DNA of 64,000 nt from Vibrio mimicus CAIM 602 (GTDB lineage: Bacteria; Pseudomonadota; Gammaproteobacteria; Enterobacterales; Vibrionaceae): assembly GCF_000338875.1 (NCBI RefSeq), contig NZ_AOMO01000044.1, forward strand, positions 221,930 to 285,929, in the 5' to 3' direction. Positions within the stretch are counted from its first letter, which is position 1. Each line of letters begins with the position of its first letter. The position numbers were made by a program, and so were the translations under genes. Below the pieces are notes generated by a model. The model did not search any database and was not told the origin of the DNA. It saw only the letters and a program-made list of their open reading frames with translations. Below, one piece after another: positions 8,962 through 17,879 of this stretch.

Positions 8962-9893
8962 TTAATGCTCTCGTGCTTCTATGGCTGTCAGTACCGTTTG
9001 ACGTTGCTGGCAGCCTTTGCCACGTATGTATTCCTGAAATGCACGAATGGTCGGGGTGATCAAACGTCGATCTGCGCACACCATGTAAATTGGCACTGGG
9101 CCACTTTCCCACTCTGGTAAAATGCGTACTAATCTTCCGTCAATAATGTCCTGACTAATATCCATCAAGGATTTATTGGCGATTCCTTTGCCTTTTACTG
9201 CTAATCGGTGTACCACATCGCTATCATTACAAGTCGGGTTGCCTTGTACAACGACGCTGTGTGTTTCTCCATCACGGCTTAAAATCCACTTGTTGTGCAG
9301 CGTATCAGCAATCATGAAGCACAAGCAATTGTGATGTTGCAAATCGTCGGGATGAAGAATGGGAGGGTGAGTCGCTAAGTAATCTGGCGATGCACACAAC
9401 ACACGCTCATTCGAATCACACAACAGCATTGCCACCAAATTCGAATCTGCAGGTTTACCATAACGAATCGCGATATCGACCGGATTGGTGTACATGTCGG
9501 TCAAACTGTCGGAAAGCTCCAATTTCACCGTGACGTTTGGGTGCAGGGCAATAAACTCCTCAATCCAATCAAGCAGCAAATTGCGCCCTAAATCAGAAGG
9601 TGCACTAATGTGCAACTGACCCGCTAATTGGCCACGAGCACAGGCGATTTGATCTAAACCTTCTTGTAGAGTGGCAATCGCGCTTTGGGTTTTGGCGAGG
9701 AAAATTTCCCCCTCGTGTGTTAAACGGATATTGCGCGTTGAACGCACAAACAGAGGAAACTGCACTTGCTCTTCCAAACGGCGAATGGCGGCGCTCACGG
9801 CGGCAGTTGTGAGGGATAAGCTGTTGGCGGCTTTAGAAAAACTGCCTTGCGCGCCGTTTCGACAAACAAATTCAAATCATTGAGTGCTTTCAT
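8962..9893 (-). pseudogene. LysR-family transcriptional regulator, frameshifted inside the DNA-binding domain
   Basis: The first reading frame starts at ATG 9893 and encodes the normal LysR start (MKALNDLNLFVETARK). It then shifts out of frame at the AA of 9847-9848 and soon stops. The frame one base over continues the expected helix-turn-helix (GSFSKAANSLSLTTAAVSAA) and runs to 8962. Restoring one base gives a normal ~310-residue regulator. Starting instead at the internal GTG 9798 would lose most of the helix-turn-helix. The effector domain is intact. It faces nfsB and lies 9 bases behind trmK on the same strand. It may be a true pseudogene or a one-base error in an A run. Confidence 0.82.
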
Positions 9894-9902
9894 CTTTTTA
9901 GC

Positions 9903-10625
9903 CTATTGAGCTATTTCTAGAGCGGGATCCATGTGCTGAATGATCTCCACTGTTTGATACGCTTGCCAACGCTGCTGTGCGCAAGCATCACCGCCTTGTG
10001 CTTTGCGCTGATAGTGCTGCTGTAACTGCTGTAGATAGCGCTGCGCGATCTTCTGTTGATCTTCATTTGTCACATGCCAAAGTGCTTCACCAACACAAGA
10101 AAGACCATGTACTGCAGGCGAGTTTGGATTGATCTGCACATGCAGCAGCTCATAAATGCGTTGGTTTTCTTCCACTAGAAGTTCGCATTTCAGCTCAGCA
10201 TTAAGCGCGATTAACTGCTCACGCAACGTATAAGTGTGGTGAACAGGGCAGAGCAGCAGGTCAAGGGGCGTTGCCGGATGGCGCTTGGCGAGCTCAGCAA
10301 TAAATTCCGTCATCAAATCACCGCCAACACCTGCGATGATCACCAAATGCGATCCTGCGTTTGCTTCGAGTGGCAAATCGCGCACATCTAGGCAGTAAGT
10401 GCGCCAGCGCGGTGAGTTGGTCGTTGCAGGAAAATAGCGTGTTAAATCGAGAGTGACCTTCTCAATCAAAGAGGGAACGATATCGACAAAATGCACTGTG
10501 GTGCTAGGGTGCTGTTTGAGTAACGCCGCACCGAGTAAGCCGTGGTCGCAGCAGCAATCCCAAATATGGTCGTAGTCGCGCTTTACGTGTTGGACTAACT
10601 GAGTCAGCCGTTTTCCTAATTTCAT
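9903..10625 (-). CDS. trmK: tRNA (adenine(22)-N1)-methyltransferase TrmK family
   Basis: A 240-residue class I SAM methyltransferase of the COG2384/TrmK group, which makes N1-methyladenosine at position 22 of tRNAs. Visible marks are the SAM loop in IWDCCCDHGLLGAALL (about residues 20-36), an acidic ribose contact in VHFVDIVPSL, and the catalytic-region VIIAGVGGDLMTEFI. A glutamine-rich helical C-terminal part is usual for TrmK. The ATG at 10625 lies in a good position for the conserved N-terminus (MKLGKRLTQLVQHV). The gene precedes the broken LysR gene and is probably unrelated to it. Confidence 0.82.
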   Translation of the reverse strand: MKLGKRLTQLVQHVKRDYDHIWDCCCDHGLLGAALLKQHPSTTVHFVDIVPSLIEKVTLDLTRYFPATTNSPRWRTYCLDVRDLPLEANAGSHLVIIAGVGGDLMTEFIAELAKRHPATPLDLLLCPVHHTYTLREQLIALNAELKCELLVEENQRIYELLHVQINPNSPAVHGLSCVGEALWHVTNEDQQKIAQRYLQQLQQHYQRKAQGGDACAQQRWQAYQTVEIIQHMDPALEIAQ

Positions 10626-10816
10626 GCAGTACCTACATGCCGTAACTAAAAGAAGCCGCCGCTATCGGCCGCCGAATCAAAACTGAGGCGGTCATTTTAC
10701 TCAGGTTCGGAAAAATGTTGCAGAGAAAATAACAAACCAGTCAATGAGTTGTTCTTCTTAACGGGAGAGTGATTTATAGTGATTGCCTGTAACCTGTTCT
10801 GACAAAAGGAAATGTC

Positions 10817-11167
10817 ATGGCGGCTCTGTTTTTCAAGTGCTTACTCGGAGCACTTGCGGTCTTGATCATTGCCCTGTTATCCAAAACCAAAAGCTTTTTC
10901 ATTTCTGGCCTTGTGCCGCTGTTTCCCACTTTTGCCTTAATCGCCCATTACATTGTTGGCACCGAACGCACGATGGAAGATTTGCGTACCACCGCGCTTT
11001 TTGGGCTGTATTCGCTGATCCCGTATGCGGCGTATCTGCTGGCGGTGTACTACTTTAGCTACCGATTTAGCCTGACTTGGACTCTGGTTTCCGCCACTTT
11101 GGTCTGGCTGGTGTTTGCGGCACTCTTGCTGATAGGTTGGACGCGTTTACACCCGAGTATGGCCTAA
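10817..11167 (+). CDS. GlpM family membrane protein
   Basis: A 116-residue protein with four hydrophobic helices and the GlpM-family start (ALFFKCLLGALAVLIIALLS) and SFFISGLVPLFPTFALIAHY block. GlpM was named for an effect on alginate production in Pseudomonas; its biochemical role is not established. The gene stands first in a plus-strand run of small genes. A ribosome-binding site (AAAGGAAATGTC) precedes the ATG. Confidence 0.72.
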   Translation: MAALFFKCLLGALAVLIIALLSKTKSFFISGLVPLFPTFALIAHYIVGTERTMEDLRTTALFGLYSLIPYAAYLLAVYYFSYRFSLTWTLVSATLVWLVFAALLLIGWTRLHPSMA

Positions 11168-11196
11168 TTGTTGGAAATGGATTTAAGGAGAAAATT

Positions 11197-11634
11197 ATGT
11201 CTGTAGAAAACAGGCTAACCTCAAAGCTGCCGATTGCCGAATGTGTCTCTTTCTTACTGATCAAAGAGGGTGCTTGCCTGCTCGAACGTCGCTCGGTAAT
11301 GAAAGCGAGCGATCCGAATATCATCGCGATCCCCGGTGGTCATATCGAAATGGGCGAAAGCCAAGCGCAAGCATTGCAGCGTGAAGTGCAAGAAGAGTTA
11401 GGTGTGGAAGCGACAAGTAGCGTTTATCTCTGCTCGCTTTACCATCCGACAGAGATAGAGTTGCAATTGCTGCATTATTACGTGGTGGATGAATGGCAAG
11501 GTGAGATCGTCTGCCATGAAGCTGACGAAGTTTTTTGGACGCCAATGACACCAAGCGCAGTGGAAACTGTCGCGGATAAAATCGCGATTCAAGAGTTCCA
11601 ACGTCTTTATCAAAGCGGTGCACTTAAAGCGTAA
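11197..11634 (+). CDS. Nudix hydrolase
   Basis: A 145-residue Nudix protein. The Nudix box is complete: GGHIEMGESQAQALQREV continues to QEELGV, giving the GX5EX7REUXEEXGU pattern. Such enzymes split nucleoside diphosphate-linked compounds; the substrate cannot be inferred. ATG 11197 is chosen because TAAGGAG sits 8 bases upstream and the conserved domain begins soon after. It follows the GlpM-family gene by 29 bases on the same strand. Confidence 0.85.
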   Translation: MSVENRLTSKLPIAECVSFLLIKEGACLLERRSVMKASDPNIIAIPGGHIEMGESQAQALQREVQEELGVEATSSVYLCSLYHPTEIELQLLHYYVVDEWQGEIVCHEADEVFWTPMTPSAVETVADKIAIQEFQRLYQSGALKA

Positions 11635-11776
11635 AATGAATCTTTCGGCGGGGGATCACTATTTTGGCAAGTCAGCCGCCCAAATTGTCTGGCACATTGT
11701 TATGGTAAGTACAGGCTGTGAGCTGTTATGCACCATCAGCTGTTTACAGCCAATCAGTATTTTCAAGGAAGAAAAC

Positions 11777-12322
11777 ATGAAGAAAACCGCACTCTTAGTG
11801 ATTGATGTGCAACATGGTTTGTTTGCTCCAAAACCTAGACCGTACGCTGCCGATGAGGTGGTCAATAATATCAATCTGCTGACTCATTGGGCGCGTCAAC
11901 ACTCGCTTCCCGTGGTGTTTATTCAGCATCAAGAACCTGGATTGGAAGCCGATAGCGCCGATTGGCAACTCGAGCATCAACTTAACGTCGCAGCGAGTGA
12001 TCATTTCATTCGCAAAACCACCCCCGATTCTTTTTTGCGTACCGAACTGGCTGCGTTGCTAGAAGAAAATGCCATCGAACATTTAATCGTGACCGGTTAC
12101 GCCTCTGACTTTTGTGTGGATACCACCATTCGCAGCGCGGCGGGTAAAGGCTTTTCCATTCAGATCGTGAGCGATGGGCACACCACGCACGATACTCCTT
12201 ATGCAAGCGGAGAGCTGATCCGACACCATCACACTTATGCGCTCAGCCATACGTCGAGCTTTGGTGTACCGATTACTGCAATTACTACCCAATCCTTGTT
12301 GGCTGAACAGCCAAAACGTTAA
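11777..12322 (+). CDS. Isochorismatase-family cysteine hydrolase
   Basis: A 181-residue member of the isochorismatase-like family. The catalytic triad is readable: Asp in LLVIDVQHGLF, Lys in FIRKTTPDSF, and Cys in VTGYASDFCVDTTIRSA with the usual non-prolyl cis-peptide region just before it. Family members hydrolyse nicotinamide, carbamoyl compounds or isochorismate, and sequence alone does not choose. ATG 11777 follows AAGGAAG at a proper distance. The GNAT gene begins 9 bases after the stop. Confidence 0.84.
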   Translation: MKKTALLVIDVQHGLFAPKPRPYAADEVVNNINLLTHWARQHSLPVVFIQHQEPGLEADSADWQLEHQLNVAASDHFIRKTTPDSFLRTELAALLEENAIEHLIVTGYASDFCVDTTIRSAAGKGFSIQIVSDGHTTHDTPYASGELIRHHHTYALSHTSSFGVPITAITTQSLLAEQPKR

Positions 12323-12331
12323 GGAGAGACT

Positions 12332-12853
12332 ATGCCGTTAACCCGATTAACTCTGCAGGATGAAACGGCCTTTGCCGAGTTCTTCCAAGATTTTCAGCGC
12401 AACGATCCGATCAACTGTGATTTTTATCGCCAAGGCGATGAAAACTTTGCCGACTATGTGCAACTACTGGATGACACCGCCCATGGTCAGAATCTGCCTT
12501 GTGGCTATGTGCCATGCAGCCATCTTTGGTATCACGATGAGCAAGGGAAAATTCTAGGTGCGCTTCGCTTACGCCACCACATTGATACGCCATTTCTCAC
12601 CCAAGAAGCGGGACACATTGGTTACGATGTCACGCCGAGTGCACGTAAAAAAGGGATTGGTACAGAGATGCTGCGCTTAGGGCTGATTGAAGCCAAGCGC
12701 TTGGGATTAAAACGTGTGCTGCTGGTGGCTGATGAAGATAACCGCGGTTCACGCCTTGTTATTGAGCGCAATGGCGGAGTGTTGGAAAGCATCATCTCTG
12801 GGGATTTTTACCCTAATTTACTGGCGCGTTACTGGATTGATTTAAAAGAATGA
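12332..12853 (+). CDS. GNAT-family N-acetyltransferase
   Basis: A 173-residue acetyl-CoA-dependent transferase. The central part carries GHIGYDVTPSARKKGIGTEM, in which ARKKGIGTEML is the acetyl-CoA pyrophosphate loop (R/QxxGxG/A), and the later DEDNRGSRLVIERNGG is the typical GNAT motif B. Its DUF-like C-terminus (FYPNLLARYWIDL) resembles small-molecule or antibiotic acetyltransferases of unknown substrate. It has its own ribosome-binding site (AAGGAGAGA) and sits between the isochorismatase-like and DUF4336 genes. Confidence 0.84.
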   Translation: MPLTRLTLQDETAFAEFFQDFQRNDPINCDFYRQGDENFADYVQLLDDTAHGQNLPCGYVPCSHLWYHDEQGKILGALRLRHHIDTPFLTQEAGHIGYDVTPSARKKGIGTEMLRLGLIEAKRLGLKRVLLVADEDNRGSRLVIERNGGVLESIISGDFYPNLLARYWIDLKE

Positions 12854-12887
12854 ACGAAGCATTCACAACTCAATAAGGAGAGACAGG

Positions 12888-13637
12888 ATGCAATTGATCG
12901 GCGAGCGAATTTGGATTTTTGATGGTGAGGCAGTGCCATTTTTCAATATGCCGTACACCACACGAATGACCATTATTAAGCTGCATGATGGGCGGTTATG
13001 GGTACACAGCCCGATTCGACTGACGGAAACTTTAAAAGCGGAAGTCGATTCCTTGGGAGACATCGCTTATCTGATCGCTCCAAATCATTTGCATCATCTG
13101 TTTATCAAAGATTGGCAAGATGCCTTTCCGCAAGCTCAAGCCTTTGGCACACAAGAAGTGGCAAACAAACGGCCAGATCTTCATTTTGATGGCTTGTTAA
13201 CTTCGGATTTTGCAGTCCCTTGGGGAGATGAAATCGCTTATCTACTCTTTACGGGTTCGAAAGTCATGCAAGAGAGCGTTTTCTTTCACCCCCTATCGCA
13301 CACCTTGATCCTGACCGATCTGATTGAAAACTTTTCACCCTCGGCGATTACGGGTTGGCGACAAAGAATTGCCCGTTGGGCCGGTGTTATGGCTCCAAAC
13401 GGACAAACTCCGCTCGATTGGCGACTCACTTTCTATTTCAACAAGGCCGAAGCCAGTCGACATATGTCGACCATTCTGAGTTGGGAACCAAAGCAAATTG
13501 TTCTAGCGCATGGTGAATGGATAAAAGAGCAAGCCGTAGAGTTTCTGCGCCATTCATTCCGTTGGTTGAAGTTTGAAAAGCACACTGAACTACAGCAAAA
13601 CAAGAGAGCAAACAATGAAAATCGCTGTTCTGGATGA
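12888..13637 (+). CDS. DUF4336 family protein (metallo-beta-lactamase-like fold)
   Basis: A 249-residue protein of DUF4336, related to metallo-beta-lactamases but with a degenerate metal motif. Visible conserved parts are MTIIKLHDGRLWVHSP, NHLHHLFIKDWQ, the later LILTDLIENF and the near-terminal VLAHGEW. Function is unknown. The end of the gene overlaps the start of the following dehydrogenase by 23 bases, which suggests joint translation. Confidence 0.78.
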   Translation: MQLIGERIWIFDGEAVPFFNMPYTTRMTIIKLHDGRLWVHSPIRLTETLKAEVDSLGDIAYLIAPNHLHHLFIKDWQDAFPQAQAFGTQEVANKRPDLHFDGLLTSDFAVPWGDEIAYLLFTGSKVMQESVFFHPLSHTLILTDLIENFSPSAITGWRQRIARWAGVMAPNGQTPLDWRLTFYFNKAEASRHMSTILSWEPKQIVLAHGEWIKEQAVEFLRHSFRWLKFEKHTELQQNKRANNENRCSG

Positions 13638-14571
13638 TTACCAAAATGTGGTTATTGGTCTAAACGCCTTCCAATACTTACAAGAGCATGACGTTAAGGT
13701 ATTCAATGACAGCGTGAGCGATGAGGCTGTATTGATTGAGCGACTGAAACCTTTTGAGGCTTTGGTGCTGATCCGCGAGCGTACCCAAATCACCGAAAAT
13801 CTTTTGGCTAATCTGCCGAACCTGAAACTCATCAGTCAGACCGGAAAAGTCAGTAACCATATTGATGTGCCTCTGTGCGAGCGTTATGGCGTGACTGTGT
13901 TAGAAGGCATTGGCTCTCCCGTCGCCCCGGCGGAGCTTTGTTGGGGATTAATCCTTGCGGCTTCTCGCCATCTGCCAAGCTATGTACAACAACTGCAAGC
14001 GGGTGAGTGGCAACAAAACGGTGGATTAGGATTGGGCAGAACACTTTCTGGCCGTACGCTGGGTATTTGGGGGCTGGGTAAAATTGGCCAGCGCATTGCT
14101 CAATTTGGTCAAGTATTTGGTATGCAAATCTTGGTGTGGGGTAGTGAAGCCTCACGGCAGAAAGCGCTTGAGTTGGGTTATCAAGCAGCCGCCGATAAAG
14201 CTGAGTTTTTTGCTAAAGTCGACGTACTGTCACTGCATTTACGTTTGAATGACTCCACCCGTGGCATTGTGACCAAGCAAGATCTGCTCTCCATGAAAAC
14301 CGACTCGCTGTTTGTGAATACCAGCCGGGCTGAACTGGTGGAGTCGGGCGCGTTGTATCAAGTAATGCAAGCTAACCCAACGCGCCAAGCCGCGGTCGAT
14401 GTGTACGAAAGAGAGCCCGCGTTACCTAGCAATGAGCCATTACTCAGCTTGCCAAATGTGCTATGTGCTCCGCATCTCGGTTATGTCGAGAAAAACAGCT
14501 ATGAGATCTACTTTCAAGCTGCATTTGAGAATGTTATTGGTTATGCGCAACAAATTGAGTTGCTTAAGTAA
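13615..14571 (+). CDS. D-isomer-specific 2-hydroxyacid dehydrogenase family protein
   Basis: A 318-residue NAD-dependent dehydrogenase. The Rossmann glycine motif is GIWGLGKIGQRIAQFG. The catalytic Arg is in NTSRAELVESGAL, Glu in DVYEREPAL, and His in CAPHLGYVEKNSYE. The start MKIAVLDDYQNV at ATG 13615 lies inside the end of the DUF4336 gene. The substrate is unknown; phosphoglycerate-dehydrogenase-like annotations are common for this group but not supported specifically here. Confidence 0.85.
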   Translation: MKIAVLDDYQNVVIGLNAFQYLQEHDVKVFNDSVSDEAVLIERLKPFEALVLIRERTQITENLLANLPNLKLISQTGKVSNHIDVPLCERYGVTVLEGIGSPVAPAELCWGLILAASRHLPSYVQQLQAGEWQQNGGLGLGRTLSGRTLGIWGLGKIGQRIAQFGQVFGMQILVWGSEASRQKALELGYQAAADKAEFFAKVDVLSLHLRLNDSTRGIVTKQDLLSMKTDSLFVNTSRAELVESGALYQVMQANPTRQAAVDVYEREPALPSNEPLLSLPNVLCAPHLGYVEKNSYEIYFQAAFENVIGYAQQIELLK

Positions 14572-14757
14572 CAATAAGATGCAAGCTCGACTCATATTTG
14601 AGTTGTGAATGGTATGTTTGTAATTGATGTCTAATTTGTGCTCATTGATTATGGATATTTCTGATTAGTTCGATATAAATGACACCCTTAATGTTTTGTT
14701 ACTTATGGTTTCCGCAGTGGAACGGAAAATTCATTGATAAATGATAAGGGAAAAACA

Positions 14758-15282
14758 ATGAAAAAAATCGTCTTGGCTATCGCCTCTTCTTTAGCTATTG
14801 CAGGTTGTGCAAGTAATGATATTGGCGATGCGGTAAATAATGGTGTTAATGGTGCCATTAGTGGTGTACTCGGCTCGGTAGGCGTTGGTGATGTGGTAAA
14901 AAATGACAAGAGCTTCAAAGTAGAACGTGAAGTTATGTACACCAGTTCGGCTAAAAAAATGAGCCGAGATTACGGGACCATCACTATTACTAAGACAGAG
15001 AAAAATCCTAAATCGCAAACGGAGCTTGTCCTGCAAAGTTGTACTCATCCACTGATTGGTGCAGTGGAGTGTAGAGGTTCATTGTTTGAAGTGACCAGTG
15101 AAGGATGGTTAGTCGATAAAGCGATTTTCTTCGATGATGGTTCATGGAAGGATATTTCACTCGCAGCGGGTAAGTATTACTTCAAGATGGAAACCGAAAA
15201 AACAGGCCGTGATTATTATGTTGCTGGCGAAGCGGTTATCACTCCATTCGTGACGAACTACGTTAGTTTGATCGTTGAATAA
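14758..15282 (+). CDS. Predicted lipoprotein of unknown function
   Basis: A 174-residue protein with a clear lipoprotein signal (MKKIVLAIASSLAIAGC; lipobox LAIAGC), so the mature protein starts at Cys17 with Ala-Ser after it, which favours the outer membrane. I do not recognise the rest. It has a glycine-rich stretch after the cysteine and two further cysteines near LQSCTHPLIGAVECRG that could form a disulfide. Start 14758 has AAGGG 9 bases upstream; a longer frame from 14734 lacks support. A terminator follows. Confidence 0.7.
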   Translation: MKKIVLAIASSLAIAGCASNDIGDAVNNGVNGAISGVLGSVGVGDVVKNDKSFKVEREVMYTSSAKKMSRDYGTITITKTEKNPKSQTELVLQSCTHPLIGAVECRGSLFEVTSEGWLVDKAIFFDDGSWKDISLAAGKYYFKMETEKTGRDYYVAGEAVITPFVTNYVSLIVE

Positions 15283-15325
15283 TTCGCCTAGCGAGATTTT
15301 CGATACGCTCGTAGTATTCGACTCA

Positions 15326-15349
15326 GCGGTGCCTTAGGTACCGCTTTTT
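15326..15349 (+). terminator. Rho-independent terminator after the lipoprotein gene
   Basis: GCGGTGCC (15326-15333) pairs with GGTACCGC (15337-15344) across a TTA loop, and five Ts follow. Confidence 0.82.
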
Positions 15350-15364
15350 GCCAGAAAGGAAGGC

Positions 15365-16408
15365 ATGATGTTCGAAAGAGCTTCTTTTACACTCTTTATT
15401 CAAATCTTGATTATCGCCGCAGTGGCTGCGGGGGCGGGGACGCTACTCTCCATTCCACTTTCTGAAATGTTTATTGCCGCGGGTTTGATTATTGTGCTGC
15501 ACAAAAAACGTTTTCTGACCATTCATACACCCAAGTGGCTGCTGCTGTTTGTGCAAATCGTGCTCGGTATTAGTGTCGGTGCAACCATCAGTTTGACCGA
15601 ATTAGGCACAACATTAACCGTGCCAGTGATTATTGGCTTGGTGTGCTGTTTAACGCTGCAGATCATCAGCAGCTATCTATGGCTGACCAAAAGAGAAGGG
15701 TGGACGCCGTTTGAATCTCTACTCGGTGCAGTACCGGGCGCGATGGCTGCGATTCTAGTGATTAGCGAATCGAGCCAGAAACCTTCCACCAAAGTGGTTT
15801 ATTCCCATTCTGTGCGCTTGATGATCCTCACTTTACTGGCACTGTTGATCTCCAACAGCGCGCCGGATAGCGCATCCGTAGACGGCAGCTTGACCGTTTA
15901 TGCTTGGCTTATTTTCTTCACTCTAGCGCTGGTTAGCTTATTACTTGGTAAAGCATCCACTTTACTCGGCATTCCCGCACCTTATATGTTGGCGGCGCTA
16001 CTGGTTACCGCCAGCTTTAACAGCTTCTCCACTGGCATTGAAATGCAATTGCCTAAATGGATGGTGCTATTCGCCACCGCTTTGCTAGGTATTTTGATTG
16101 GTTCACGGATTGCCGATACCACATTGCGTGAAGCCATGGCGTATTCACGCGCTGGTTTCATGGTGACTATGATTGGCCTCTTGGTTGCAGTTGGCGTATC
16201 TGGCGTCTTTTCCATTCTGCTCGATAAATCATGGGTAGTTCTACTGCTCGCTTGGGTTCCTGGCAGTGTAGAGGCCATGACCGCCGTGGCCTTACTGCTC
16301 GGAATGGAGCCCGCGTTTGTGATGATCAACCACGCTCTGCGTCTATTGTTGCTCTATTCACTTCCCGCCATGCTGAAAAAGCAGTTAGAGGAGTTGAGGC
16401 GGAGGTGA
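15365..16408 (+). CDS. AbrB-family membrane protein (putative ammonia monooxygenase/transport family)
   Basis: A 347-residue inner-membrane protein with about 10 hydrophobic helices in two related halves, each with a LLGAVPGAMAAI or LAWVPGSVEAMT block. That internal duplication is the mark of the AbrB (PF05145) family. The old name putative ammonia monooxygenase is not supported by active-site residues; a transport role is more likely. ATGATG at 15365 follows AAAGGAAGG. It is the last core gene before the AT-rich cassette. Confidence 0.8.
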   Translation: MMFERASFTLFIQILIIAAVAAGAGTLLSIPLSEMFIAAGLIIVLHKKRFLTIHTPKWLLLFVQIVLGISVGATISLTELGTTLTVPVIIGLVCCLTLQIISSYLWLTKREGWTPFESLLGAVPGAMAAILVISESSQKPSTKVVYSHSVRLMILTLLALLISNSAPDSASVDGSLTVYAWLIFFTLALVSLLLGKASTLLGIPAPYMLAALLVTASFNSFSTGIEMQLPKWMVLFATALLGILIGSRIADTTLREAMAYSRAGFMVTMIGLLVAVGVSGVFSILLDKSWVVLLLAWVPGSVEAMTAVALLLGMEPAFVMINHALRLLLLYSLPAMLKKQLEELRRR

Positions 16409-16825
16409 TGGGGGCTTTTGTGGGATAGGAGCTGTTTTACCAAGATGACAAAGGGTAGGTTTGGTCAGCGTAGAGATTGATACAAGTCCAACCTGACTCA
16501 TTTCTGCCCCTTTCTTTGTTAACTCATTTACTCAGTGGCGGATCGTGCCACTGAAATCGCAGTACTTTTCCTTATAGCTGACAGTTGAGGGGCGGTACTC
16601 AGAAAATCCCCAAAGTGGCCATAGACGGCGTTCTTAATTGGCAGTTTTCGTCTGAATTGTTATGCAATTTCGCTGGTTACTAAATCTAGCGACTGGACAA
16701 TTAACGTCTCAGAAGTCGCCTCTAAAACGTCGATGTCGGATAAGGTGAGACAAGCAAGAATAGATCTTGTCACAGTACAAATTGAGATAATTACTTACTT
16801 TAGTCATTTAACAAGACAATTTTTC
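16409..16825. other. 417-base gap between the AbrB gene and the accessory cassette; left flank of the cassette
   Basis: No gene is supported here. The sequence goes from ordinary composition to AT-rich toward 16825. It holds one perfect 8-bp inverted repeat (TCAGTGGC at 16532-16539, GCCACTGA at 16547-16554) without a T tract on either side, so it is not an obvious terminator. I looked for short words shared with the right flank at 20.8-21.4 kb and for an integron attC and found none that were convincing. Confidence 0.5.
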
Positions 16826-17389
16826 TTATTTGTATGTACTAAACAATCTGTCGCCAGTATCGGGGCCCTTACCATCAGAAATGACCTGAACCTTAGCTCC
16901 CTCATACTTGTTGTTTGATATTCGTACAGTATACAAATCGTAGCTTTTAAGTAATTCTGTCGAAGAACTTGGAATAACCGTTGTAACAAGTTTTACAGGG
17001 TTAGTATCTGGGAGTTGTTTCATCAGACCAAAAACGCTTTTCCCTGAATTTATTACTGCATCAACAATGATAATTTCTTTGCCTTGAACAAGTTCTAGAT
17101 CTTCTCTAGAAACCTTATCATCATTAACGAAAATTATTGATACATTGCAGCCAAGCTGTTCAAGCTTGTCTGCAATGCCGTTACCAAAACACAAACCTGC
17201 TCGCATAAGAATCAATACAGCATAGTTCTGCTGTTGATTTGAAGATTTTGCTATTGGCTCTGCAATGATCTCTCCTAATTGATAATGTGCATTTCTGAGT
17301 TTGTAGCCCGTCGACATTGAACTGCTTTTACAAATCTTAATCAGTTGTTCAACACTATGCGTTTGGCAGCTTTCATTTAATATATACAT
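16826..17389 (-). CDS. Uracil-phosphoribosyltransferase-like enzyme (cassette gene 4)
   Basis: A 187-residue type I phosphoribosyltransferase. The PRPP loop is IIIVDAVINSGKS (residues 106-118), close to the UPRT form DPMLATGGS. Other UPRT marks are VLILMRAGLCFGNGIAD and a C-terminal DGKGPDTGDRLFSTYK, which matches the UPRT uracil/PRPP motif GDAGDRLFGT. In UPRT, uracil and PRPP give UMP. The changed residues around the PRPP loop (Ala after Asp, Asn-Ser-Gly-Lys) and the short N-terminus suggest a divergent base specificity. It starts 13 bases after the HAD part and is the last gene of the AT-rich cassette. No terminator is evident downstream. Confidence 0.82.
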   Translation of the reverse strand: MYILNESCQTHSVEQLIKICKSSSMSTGYKLRNAHYQLGEIIAEPIAKSSNQQQNYAVLILMRAGLCFGNGIADKLEQLGCNVSIIFVNDDKVSREDLELVQGKEIIIVDAVINSGKSVFGLMKQLPDTNPVKLVTTVIPSSSTELLKSYDLYTVRISNNKYEGAKVQVISDGKGPDTGDRLFSTYK

Positions 17390-17402
17390 GATTATACTTC
17401 TT

Positions 17403-17879
17403 CTAGTTCACCGCATTTTCAAGGTTATAAGACACCCCAATGTCAAATATTTGTTTAATATTTGTACACTCCACTCCAGTTAAATAAGATTCTACAGCTT
17501 TGTTTAGTTTTTCGTGAGCAATCAAATACCCTTGATCTGCTGCTTCTAACATTGGAATGTCAATCATAGAATCACCAATCGCTACTACGTGTTTACCTTT
17601 TTCTCTTAGTAAACTCGCTATTTCTTTCTTGAATAATGGAGTAACAAGGTATTCAAATTCTGATTTACAAGTGTTACCTAACAACACATCAAAAATTTTA
17701 TACTTTTCATTAATTAAATTCCAAATATCGAATACACCTGATGTAACACCGATAACAATAGAGTCTTTCTGATTCATTAAATAGTCGAATACACTCTGGC
17801 TAAGGTTTATATTTTGTACAGTTTGAGTAACTGATTCTCCTATTTTTATAGGATTTTTACTTTTGTATAGATTCCAAAC
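17403..17879 (-). CDS. HAD phosphatase C-terminal part in the -1 frame of the kinase gene
   Basis: This frame supplies HAD motifs missing from the kinase gene upstream. Motif II is in VIGVTSGVFDIW, the motif III lysine lies before LREKGKHVVAIGD, and motif IV is GDSMIDIPMLEAA. From the slip point it encodes 158 residues, of which the first 34 precede the only ATG (17777). No good ribosome-binding site serves that ATG: the AGGAG upstream is about 60 bases away. So the segment is most likely part of a 416-residue kinase-HAD fusion reached by a -1 shift, or an intact gene broken by one missing base. The 124-residue product from ATG 17777 would lack the nucleophile and cap. Confidence 0.75.
   Translation of the reverse strand, partial: VWNLYKSKNPIKIGESVTQTVQNINLSQSVFDYLMNQKDSIVIGVTSGVFDIWNLINEKYKIFDVLLGNTCKSEFEYLVTPLFKKEIASLLREKGKHVVAIGDSMIDIPMLEAADQGYLIAHEKLNKAVESYLTGVECTNIKQIFDIGVSYNLENAVN

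Noticed and set aside
8962..9798. LysR gene as a complete 278-residue protein starting at GTG 9798
   Set aside because: This start would remove most of the DNA-binding domain, whereas the missing part is encoded intact one frame over just upstream.
16450..16493. 38-codon minus-strand frame with GGGGC before its ATG, overlapping the end of the AbrB-type gene
   Set aside because: It is short and proline-rich, overlaps a conserved coding end, and has no recognisable domain.
16640..16700. Integron attC-like words (GCATAACAATTC on the minus strand)
   Set aside because: The core sites do not match RYYYAAC and GTTRRRY in a paired arrangement, and no cassette array surrounds it.
17403..17777. HAD segment as an independent gene starting at ATG 17777
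   Set aside because: No ribosome-binding site is near the ATG, the product would lack the nucleophilic aspartate and cap, and the frame is open and protein-like upstream to the kinase frame.
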